Shown piece after piece: positions 6,779 to 11,571 of a stretch of DNA of 11,571 nucleotides. The stretch comes from Candidatus Brocadiaceae bacterium. GTDB lineage: Bacteria > Planctomycetota > Brocadiia > SM23-32. Under the pieces are notes generated by a model, which saw only the letters and a program-made list of their open reading frames with translations, did no database searches and had not been told where the DNA came from. Numbering within the stretch: the first letter of the stretch is position 1; each line of letters opens with the position of its first letter. The translations under genes and the position numbers were made by a program. The DNA lies in assembly GCA_030615435.1 (NCBI GenBank), contig JAUWZH010000055.1, forward strand, positions 1 to 11,571, read 5' to 3'.

Positions 6779-7261
6779 TTAACCCCCTATGCCAATCCGC
6801 GGCACCCACTTCCCCGTTCTTTTCTTATAACTCCCATAGTGCTCTGCAAACCTGTCATCCAACAACTTCTCCTCATAGCTCGCGATGTAATTGTAGAAGA
6901 CGAATATCACCCCCAGCAGCGCAACGGAAAAGAGCGAAGCCGTAGCAACCGACAGGCCGAGGTAAAACAAGATGCATCCTAAATACAAGGGGTGCCTCAC
7001 ATATCGGAAGGCTCCAGTTGATATCACGCCGGTGGCACGCCGCTCATGACTGACTACAATATGCCCCGACATAAAAAGATAAGCCGCGGTGACAAGCGCA
7101 AGCCCCAAGACGACCAGCCGAATATACAGCGGCACGTAGTCGGACAGAAATGTCGACATGCGAAGGAAAAACGAATCTCCCACCCAAACGACCAGAAACA
7201 AACCAAGCAATACCAACTGCCCAACGTCACCGAAAGGGTGTTCGCCGTTGTTTCCCTTCAT
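6779..7261 (-). CDS. Small integral-membrane methyltransferase of the ICMT/PEMT type
   Basis: A 160-residue membrane protein related to isoprenylcysteine carboxyl methyltransferases and phospholipid N-methyltransferases, which use S-adenosylmethionine at the membrane. Hydrophobic segments lie at about 14-33, 44-65 and 92-127, the last long enough for a helical hairpin. RYVRHPLY at 86-93 is the family's AdoMet-region signature, followed by the E130-E131...RF.EHYGSYKKR tail that is also typical. In bacteria the true substrate of such short proteins is usually unknown, and I do not assign one. The ATG at 7261 has only a weak GAAGA-type ribosome site. It is the first gene downstream of repeat copy B, whose promoter should start transcription about 60 nt upstream, and it is followed after 14 nt by an attC-like site. 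Together these make it look like a one-gene cassette. Confidence 0.83.
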   Translation of the reverse strand: MKGNNGEHPFGDVGQLVLLGLFLVVWVGDSFFLRMSTFLSDYVPLYIRLVVLGLALVTAAYLFMSGHIVVSHERRATGVISTGAFRYVRHPLYLGCILFYLGLSVATASLFSVALLGVIFVFYNYIASYEEKLLDDRFAEHYGSYKKRTGKWVPRIGIGG

Positions 7262-7291
7262 TCTTCGCCCAGTCGTTCGATCTCGGACGTG

Positions 7292-7372
7292 TAACAGGTA
7301 CCTTTTGACCTACAGTAGGTTTCGCGCTGATTCTACGGCCGCAGGAGCTGCCTGTCAACAGGTTCGGAGGCC
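7292..7372 (-). repeat. 81-bp promoter-bearing repeat, copy B
   Basis: Partner of copy A at 5703-5783 (73 of 81 identical, no gaps). On the minus strand it ends in GTTACAC (7295-7289), a 6-of-7 fit to the GTTRRRY core site. It also contains a perfect palindrome ACCTAC-A-GTAGGT (7308-7320) in the transcribed part, and AACAGGT twice as a direct repeat (7293-7299 and 7357-7363). Both features are degenerate in copy A. Confidence 0.85.
7330..7358 (-). promoter_or_regulatory. Near-consensus promoter in repeat copy B
   Basis: On the minus strand, TTGACA (7358-7353), 17 nt, TAGAAT (7335-7330). Predicted start is near 7323, giving a leader of about 60 nt to the membrane methyltransferase ATG at 7261. 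The -35 lies inside the palindrome CCTGT-TG-ACAGG. Confidence 0.7.
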
Positions 7373-7456
7373 TTTTCCCCCGGGTTGCGGGTGCGGTGTT
7401 TTCCGCTCGGCCACAGTCCGGCCGCGGCCTTCGGTCGGCACGCGCTATCCGCGGGT

Positions 7457-7493
7457 GAGGCGCTCGGCGAGGAGCCTGTGCTCCTCGCGCCTC
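7457..7493. other. Long GC-rich stem-loop of unknown role
   Basis: GAGGC, a 5-nt bulge, GCGAGGAGC (7467-7475), loop CTGT, GCTCCTCGC (7480-7488), GCCTC (7489-7493). This makes a 14-bp stem with one bulge. There is no T-tract and there are no AAC/GTT triplets around it, so it is neither a clear terminator nor attC-like. Confidence 0.45.
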
Positions 7494-7524
7494 GGGCCAA
7501 ACAAGGAGAGGCAGCCCGCATCCC

Positions 7525-7538
7525 GCCATCGCGATGGC
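7525..7538. repeat. 14-bp perfect palindrome GCCATCGCGATGGC
   Basis: A perfect palindrome with no spacer in the gene-free GC-rich stretch. It has no gene start nearby to regulate. It may be chance or part of a dispersed motif. Confidence 0.3.
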
Positions 7539-7621
7539 CAGGCGCGCGTGAACGAATGACTCCAGGCAGTTCGTGCCGGCGGGGGGACTGCTGATCGGGT
7601 ACAGGCGGCAGGAAATCGCAC

Positions 7622-7659
7622 AAAGAAAAACCCCTGCGCTCCGACAAAGAGCGCAGGGG
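7622..7659 (-). terminator. Intrinsic terminator of groESL
   Basis: On the minus strand CCCCTGCGCTC (7659-7649) pairs perfectly with GAGCGCAGGGG (7641-7631) over a 7-nt loop, followed by TTTTTCTTT. It begins 25 nt after the groEL stop. This is an 11-bp GC-rich stem with a U-tract, as strong as such signals get. Confidence 0.95.
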
Positions 7660-7684
7660 CGGCTCTCATGGCTGAGGTGCCCGA

Positions 7685-9298
7685 TCAGTACGGCGGCATC
7701 TCAGGCTGCTCTTCCTCTTCCTCCTTTGGCAGCTCGCCGACCACCGCATCAGTGCTCAGCAGCACCCCGGCGACGCTGACGGCGTTCTCGAGCGCCGTAC
7801 GAACCACCTTGGTGGGGTCAATGACACCGCGTTTGACCAGGTCGCAGTATTCGCCCGCAGCGACGTCGTATCCGTAGGCGCCCTCGTGCTCCAACACCTT
7901 TTGCAGGACAATCGCCCCTTCCAGGCCGGCGTTTGCCACGATCTGCACCAGTGGCTTCTTCAGCGCCCTGCGCACGATGTCAACGCCGATGGCCTCGTCG
8001 CCGTCGAGTTCGAGCCCGTCCAGCACCTTGGACGCCCGCAGCAGCGCAACCCCGCCGCCCGGCAGGATGCCTTCTTCCACGGCGGCGCGTGTTGCGTGGA
8101 CGGCGTCCTCGATGCGATGCTGCTTCTCCTTCATCTCCACCTCGGTGGCGGCGCCGACGTTGATCTGCGCCACACCGCCGGCGAGCTTGGCGAGCCTCTC
8201 CTCCAGCTTCTCCCTGTCGTAGTCGCTGGTGGTGGTGTCTATCTCGTTCTTGAGCTGGTCCATCCGGCCCTGGATGTCCTTGCTCGAACCGGCCCCCTCG
8301 ATGATGGTGGTGTTGTCCTTGTCAATGACGACCTTCTTGGCGCGGCCCAGCTCGGCGAGCCCGACGGACTTCAGGTCAATGCCGAGGTCCTCGCTAATGA
8401 CGCGCCCCGCCGTCAGGATCGCCATGTCCTGAAGCATGGCCTTTCGGCGATCACCGAACCCCGGCGCCTTGACCGCGGCGCACTGAAGCACCCCGCGCAG
8501 CTTGTTGACCACGAGGGTGGCGAGGGCTTCGCCCTCAACGTCCTCGGCGATGACGAGCAGGGGCTTGCCCGCCCTGGAGACCTGTTCCAGCAATGGCAGG
8601 GCGTCCTGGACCGAGGAGACTTTCTCTTCGCACAAGAGGACATATGCATCCTCGAGGACGGCCTCCATGTTCTCCTGGTCGGTTATGAAGTAGGGGCTGA
8701 GGTAGCCGCGATCGAACTGCATTCCCTCCACCAGGTCCACGGTGGTTTCGCTGGTCTTGCCCTCTTCGACGGTGATGACGCCGTCCTTGCCGACTTTCTC
8801 CATGGCGTCGGCGATCTGCCCGCCGATGTCGGGGTCGTTGTTGGCGGCGATGGCGCCCACGAACACGATGTCCTCTTTGCCCTTGACGGAGCGGCTGAGT
8901 TCCTTCAGCTCTTCGATCACTGCCGCAGCGCCTTTCTCCACCCCGCGCTTCAGGGCCATGCCGTCGGCTCCGGCAGCGAGGTTCTTGAGGGCTTCCTCGA
9001 AGATGGCCTCGGCCAGGATGGTGGCGGTGGTGGTGCCGTCACCCGCCACGTCGCTGGTCTTGGAGGCGGCCTGTTTGACCATCTCGGCGCCGATGTTCTC
9101 GAAGTTGTCTTCGAGCTCGATCTCCTTGGCCACCGCCACCCCGTCTTTGGTAACGGTCGGAGCGCCGAAGCTCTTCTCGATTATCACGTTCTTGCCCCGA
9201 GGGCCGAGCGTGGACTTGACGGCGCGCGCCAGCTTGTTGACTCCCCGGCGCACCGCCTCCCGGGCCTCCATCTGATAAACGATTCGCTTTGCTGCCAT
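7685..9298 (-). CDS. groEL: Chaperonin GroEL (60 kDa, Cpn60)
   Basis: A group I chaperonin. It forms the double-ring folding chamber in the cytoplasm and works with GroES through ATP cycles. The protein is 537 residues, close to the normal 540-550. ATP-site motifs are present: LGPRGKNV (31-38), KDG with D52, GDGTTT (87-91 region with D87), and the cpn60 signature AAVEEGILPGGG preceded by RIEDAVHAT. The start ATG at 9298 is chosen because GGGAGG lies 10 nt upstream and the family begins MAAK. A frame extension to 9340 overlaps groES and is rejected. The C-terminus ends EEEEEQPEMPPY and lacks the usual flexible GGM repeats. It follows groES by 16 nt in one operon and is closed by a strong terminator. 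Confidence 0.98.
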   Translation of the reverse strand: MAAKRIVYQMEAREAVRRGVNKLARAVKSTLGPRGKNVIIEKSFGAPTVTKDGVAVAKEIELEDNFENIGAEMVKQAASKTSDVAGDGTTTATILAEAIFEEALKNLAAGADGMALKRGVEKGAAAVIEELKELSRSVKGKEDIVFVGAIAANNDPDIGGQIADAMEKVGKDGVITVEEGKTSETTVDLVEGMQFDRGYLSPYFITDQENMEAVLEDAYVLLCEEKVSSVQDALPLLEQVSRAGKPLLVIAEDVEGEALATLVVNKLRGVLQCAAVKAPGFGDRRKAMLQDMAILTAGRVISEDLGIDLKSVGLAELGRAKKVVIDKDNTTIIEGAGSSKDIQGRMDQLKNEIDTTTSDYDREKLEERLAKLAGGVAQINVGAATEVEMKEKQHRIEDAVHATRAAVEEGILPGGGVALLRASKVLDGLELDGDEAIGVDIVRRALKKPLVQIVANAGLEGAIVLQKVLEHEGAYGYDVAAGEYCDLVKRGVIDPTKVVRTALENAVSVAGVLLSTDAVVGELPKEEEEEQPEMPPY

Positions 9299-9314
9299 CT
9301 TGAACGAACCTCCC

Positions 9315-9605
9315 TTATTCAAGCACTGCCAGGATGTCATCCTCGGACATCAAGACGTACTCTTCCGCGTTGACCTTCACTTCCGTGCCGGCATACGAGG
9401 AGAAGATGACGCGGTCGCCGACCTTGACCTCAAATTCCGCACGCTCGCCGGACTCCAACTTTTTGCCCTCTCCCAGGGCGATTATCCTCCCCTCTTTCGG
9501 CTTCTCTTTCGCCGTGTCGGGCAAGACGATGCCGCCCGGGGTTTTTTCCTCGGCCTCGAGCCGCTTCACCAGGACCTTCTCGCCAATAGGCTTGATGTTC
9601 GCCAT
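9315..9605 (-). CDS. groES: Co-chaperonin GroES (10 kDa, Cpn10)
   Basis: The heptameric lid of the GroEL chamber. It is 96 residues, the standard length. IKPIGEKVLVKRLEAEEKT at the N-terminus, the GGIVLPD mobile loop and GDRVIFSSYAGTEV are family hallmarks, and the protein ends in DDILAVLE. The start is ATG 9605, with AGGAGG (9619-9614) 8 nt upstream. A TTG one codon earlier and an out-of-frame ATG at 9612, which sits only 1 nt from the AGGAGGC, are less likely. It is the first gene of groES-groEL, transcribed from a near-consensus promoter about 220 nt upstream. Confidence 0.98.
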   Translation of the reverse strand: MANIKPIGEKVLVKRLEAEEKTPGGIVLPDTAKEKPKEGRIIALGEGKKLESGERAEFEVKVGDRVIFSSYAGTEVKVNAEEYVLMSEDDILAVLE

Positions 9606-9810
9606 CAATCATGCCTCCTACCTGAACCGCGGTCAGTTATGGAACAAAGGACTGAACAACTGAAGCGCAGAAACTGCCTGAATTAGCAAAGCCTATGCCA
9701 AGCGCCCCTCCACAGCCACCCCGTCCCCGCGGCCCCCGTGAATCCTCAGCCATTTGCCTGCCAGGGGCCTCATCGCCCGTGCAAGGCGCCGGCAACGTGC
9801 CGTGCGACGC

Positions 9811-9823
9811 TGTCAACTTGACA
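9811..9823. promoter_or_regulatory. Operator-like palindrome TGTCAA-C-TTGACA over the groES start
   Basis: A perfect 6-bp inverted repeat with a 1-bp centre. It overlaps or immediately follows the start expected from the groES promoter. It shares TGTCA half-sites with the palindrome at 9853-9867. Confidence 0.5.
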
Positions 9824-9830
9824 ACGGCAT

Positions 9831-9859
9831 ATTATCCCGCTTTCTCGCCGCCCTGTCAA
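9831..9859 (-). promoter_or_regulatory. groESL promoter
   Basis: On the minus strand, TTGACA (9859-9854), 17-nt spacer, GATAAT (9836-9831). The -35 is perfect and the -10 matches 5 of 6. Expected start is near 9824. Confidence 0.8.
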
Positions 9860-9867
9860 ACTGACAG
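9853..9867. promoter_or_regulatory. Operator-like palindrome CTGTCA-AAC-TGACAG over the groES -35
   Basis: A perfect 6-bp inverted repeat with a 3-bp centre, containing the whole groES -35 hexamer. Its centre is 43 bp from that of the palindrome at 9811-9823, about four helical turns. A further CTGTC half-site follows at 9869-9873. Confidence 0.5.
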
Positions 9868-9875
9868 ACCTGTCC

Positions 9876-9904
9876 TTGCCACATTTGGCCGGTTGACGTA
9901 CACT
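9876..9904 (+). promoter_or_regulatory. Possible promoter of the pseudokinase gene
   Basis: TTGCCA (9876-9881), 17 nt, TACACT (9899-9904). The matches are 5 of 6 and 4 of 6. Expected start is about 9911, so the message may be leaderless. Confidence 0.4.
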
Positions 9905-9911
9905 GCACCCC

Positions 9912-11571
9912 ATGCCCACATCCACGCTCTATTGCAATACGTGCGCGAAGCGATTCGACCTGCGGCGGAACGCAGACGCGCTGAAAGTGCGCTGTCGCCG
10001 GTGTGGGGACCTCCTGCAGATAGAACTCCCGCCGGCACAGGCCGCCGGCAGGCGCCGCCGCGACCCGCACCTGAAGAGAACCCAGGGCGGATGCCGCACC
10101 ATCAGGAGGATCGCCGCCGGGCGCCTCTCAGTCACCTATCGCGCCATCTACCGGCAGCTCAAGATGCCGGTGGCGGTCGAGGTCTTTCCCCACGACCGGC
10201 CGGGTTACGACGAACAGCGCATCATCGGCCTCTTGCGGTGCCTCGCCGCGGCCTCATCGCTGCGCCACCCAAACGTCGTGGGCATCCTTGAGCTCGGACG
10301 GCGCAAGGGCTACGACTTCGTGATTCGGGAGCTGGTGGACGGAGGCAGCGTGCGGGCCCTGCTGGAGAAGCGGGGCAAACTGCCCCTCAGCAGGGCGCTT
10401 CCGATCGCCGAAGACGTGCTGCGAGGCCTCTGTGCCGCCGAGAAGCAAGGACTGCACCACGGCAGGATCAGCCCGGACAACATCCTGCTGGACTACGACG
10501 GCCAGGCGAAACTGGAGCACTTCGGCCGTCTCCTCGATCCCGAGGACCTGAAGGAGTTCGCCCTGACCGACGGCGCGAACCTGACCGGACCCTGCTTCTA
10601 CGTCGCCCCCGAGCAGGTGGAAGACTGCCGCGCCGGGGACCTGCGCGCCGACCTCTATTCGCTCGGCGTCACCCTCTACGAGGCGCTTTCCGGCCGTAGG
10701 CCCTTTGACGGCGAGAGCGCCGAGCAGATCATGCAGGAGCACCTCGGCGAAGCACCGCCGGCGCTCAGCGCGCTCAACGCGCACGTGCCGCACGAGGTGT
10801 CGGCGTTCGTGAGCAGCCTTATGGCCGGCGAGCGGGAGGAAAGGCCGGAGGGCCCCCGGCAGGCGCTGGAGAGACTGCACGGCATCGCTCTGGAGCTGAG
10901 CCGACGGCCGGAGGTGACCGAGGCGCCGCGCGTGAAACTGGGGGAACAGAAGCCTGGCCGCCCCTCGCTCCGTGCGGCCTCCTGGACCGCGCTGGCCCTC
11001 GGCCTCATCGCCGCCTCTCTGGTTCCGCTCTACATGCTGTGGACGGAGCGGGGACGGCAGGACCGCCGGGAAGCGGTCTCCATCCTGGAAGCCTCCCACA
11101 AGGGGACTGAACGCGTGCTGATCGTGCTGGAGCCATCCCAGCCGGCCGGGGCGGAGGAGCTGCCTCGGAGCGTGCGGCAGTCGCTGCTGGCACTGGCAGC
11201 CTTCCGGCTCTCCGGTTTCGGCGATCTCTCAGCCGTGGATCCCTTCCGAACAGCGGAGCGCCTTGCCGCAGAGCCCGACCGGGAGGCCGCGATGAGCGCG
11301 GCCGAGCCCGCCTATCTCCTTCGCATCGCGCATGCGCCCGGGCTCGGAAGGCGGAAGTGGGAGGTCTCGCTCACCTGCCGGGGAGGGCAAGGCTGGACCT
11401 TGCGCAAGGAAGCAGCCGGCAGCCCCGATCCGGCGGGCGCGGCGGCTGCCGTCGGCGGCGCCCTGGACGAGGTGCTGAGCGCCGCAGCCGAAAGGCTCGG
11501 CGTAGAGGACCGGCGGCCATTCCCGGCCGCCCTGGCCCCCGGCGGGCGAGAGGCGGGTCGGAGGTGGGAGC
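9912..11571 (+). CDS. Zinc-ribbon, membrane-anchored Ser/Thr pseudokinase (open at window end)
   Basis: A kinase-fold protein, 553 codons visible with no stop before the window edge. C8-x2-C11 and C28-x2-C31 form an N-terminal zinc ribbon. The protein kinase fold spans about residues 70-340. The VAIK-equivalent reads VAVEV (lysine replaced by E90). The HRDLKPxN loop reads HGRISPDN (183-190; aspartate replaced by R185, lysine by S187). DFG reads HFG (203-205). The glycine loop is degenerate. Fold motifs remain: APE (232-234), DLYSLG (from 247) and RRPFDG. A hydrophobic segment (358-377) then leads to a C-terminal region that I do not recognise, probably outside the membrane. Catalysis therefore seems lost, and a binding or scaffold role is inferred. 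The start ATG 9912 is needed to include the zinc ribbon. No Shine-Dalgarno precedes it. It diverges from groES. Confidence 0.85.
   Translation, partial: MPTSTLYCNTCAKRFDLRRNADALKVRCRRCGDLLQIELPPAQAAGRRRRDPHLKRTQGGCRTIRRIAAGRLSVTYRAIYRQLKMPVAVEVFPHDRPGYDEQRIIGLLRCLAAASSLRHPNVVGILELGRRKGYDFVIRELVDGGSVRALLEKRGKLPLSRALPIAEDVLRGLCAAEKQGLHHGRISPDNILLDYDGQAKLEHFGRLLDPEDLKEFALTDGANLTGPCFYVAPEQVEDCRAGDLRADLYSLGVTLYEALSGRRPFDGESAEQIMQEHLGEAPPALSALNAHVPHEVSAFVSSLMAGEREERPEGPRQALERLHGIALELSRRPEVTEAPRVKLGEQKPGRPSLRAASWTALALGLIAASLVPLYMLWTERGRQDRREAVSILEASHKGTERVLIVLEPSQPAGAEELPRSVRQSLLALAAFRLSGFGDLSAVDPFRTAERLAAEPDREAAMSAAEPAYLLRIAHAPGLGRRKWEVSLTCRGGQGWTLRKEAAGSPDPAGAAAAVGGALDEVLSAAAERLGVEDRRPFPAALAPGGREAGRRWE

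Larger units (their letters stand above)
7262..7684. other. Gene-free stretch between the membrane methyltransferase and groEL
   Basis: It holds repeat/promoter copy B (7292-7372), a long stem-loop (7457-7493), a 14-bp palindrome (7525-7538) and the groEL terminator. From 7373 to 7620 the DNA is very GC-rich. Short open frames exist on both strands, but none shows family features. No integrase gene or remnant is recognisable where an integron would place it. Confidence 0.55.
9606..9911. promoter_or_regulatory. Divergent regulatory region between groES and the pseudokinase gene
   Basis: It contains the groES promoter, two TGTCA-type palindromes and a plus-strand promoter. The roughly 200-nt groES leader (9620-9824) shows no ORF of note and no obvious thermometer pairing with the AGGAGG. 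No CIRCE (TTAGCACTC-N9-GAGTGCTAA) or HAIR-type element is present. Confidence 0.6.

Noticed and set aside
7886..9373. Long plus-strand open frame (495 codons) opposite groEL
   Set aside because: It is the antisense shadow of a GC-rich gene. It has no family features, and groEL on the other strand is certain.
9606..9911. CIRCE or HspR/HAIR operator upstream of groES
   Set aside because: Neither consensus is present on either strand. The palindromes found have TGTCA half-sites instead.
10254..11099. Minus-strand open frame of 281 codons opposite the pseudokinase
   Set aside because: The plus frame carries clear kinase-fold motifs over its length; this is its shadow.
1..11571. CRISPR arrays, tRNA or rRNA genes, insertion sequences
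   Set aside because: No regular short repeats with spacers, no tRNA-like TTCRA arm with acceptor pairing, and no transposase-like frame were seen.

Overview
The window comes from a GC-rich bacterial chromosome. The lineage cannot be fixed from sequence alone. The EF-G paralogue, the UroD-fold protein and the zinc-ribbon kinase-like protein would suit an Armatimonadota- or Planctomycetota-like bacterium, but that is a weak inference. Two stretches look like ordinary core chromosome. At the left, on the plus strand, are the 3' two thirds of an EF-G-type GTPase gene and trpD (nt 2-2439). At the right, on the minus strand, is groES-groEL with a near-consensus promoter and a strong terminator (7622-9859). 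Divergent from groESL is an open-ended gene for a membrane-anchored zinc-ribbon pseudokinase (9912 to the window end).

Between trpD and groEL lies an accessory block (about 2480-7372) with all genes on the minus strand. In transcription order it holds a small membrane methyltransferase of the ICMT/PEMT type, an SDR oxidoreductase, a type II restriction-modification pair (endonuclease then N6-adenine methyltransferase, overlapping by 4 nt) and a UroD-fold protein. The R-M genes are visibly less GC-rich than the flanks, which suggests transfer.

The non-coding DNA of this block is the most interesting part. Two sites just downstream of genes (6701-6764 and 2480-2538) have the architecture of integron attC recombination sites in the same orientation as the genes. 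Each has outer AAC/GTT triplets, spacers of 6 and 7 nt, and an inner stem with one extrahelical G on the same side. An 81-bp repeat occurs twice (5703-5783 and 7292-7372, 73 of 81 identical). Each copy carries a minus-strand promoter, TTGACA-N17-TAGAAT, pointing at the methyltransferase or the R-M genes. On the minus strand each copy's homology ends at GTTA, inside an integron-type core site (GTTAGGC or GTTACAC). My reading is an integron-like cassette array with a duplicated promoter/attI-like module and no integrase in view. This is inference; the sequence facts behind it are listed feature by feature.

A second point of interest is the groES/pseudokinase divergent region. Two palindromes built on TGTCA half-sites, 43 bp apart centre to centre, cover the -35 and start region of the groES promoter, and no CIRCE element is visible. 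The kinase-like protein keeps its fold motifs but has lost the VAIK lysine, the HRD aspartate and the DFG aspartate.
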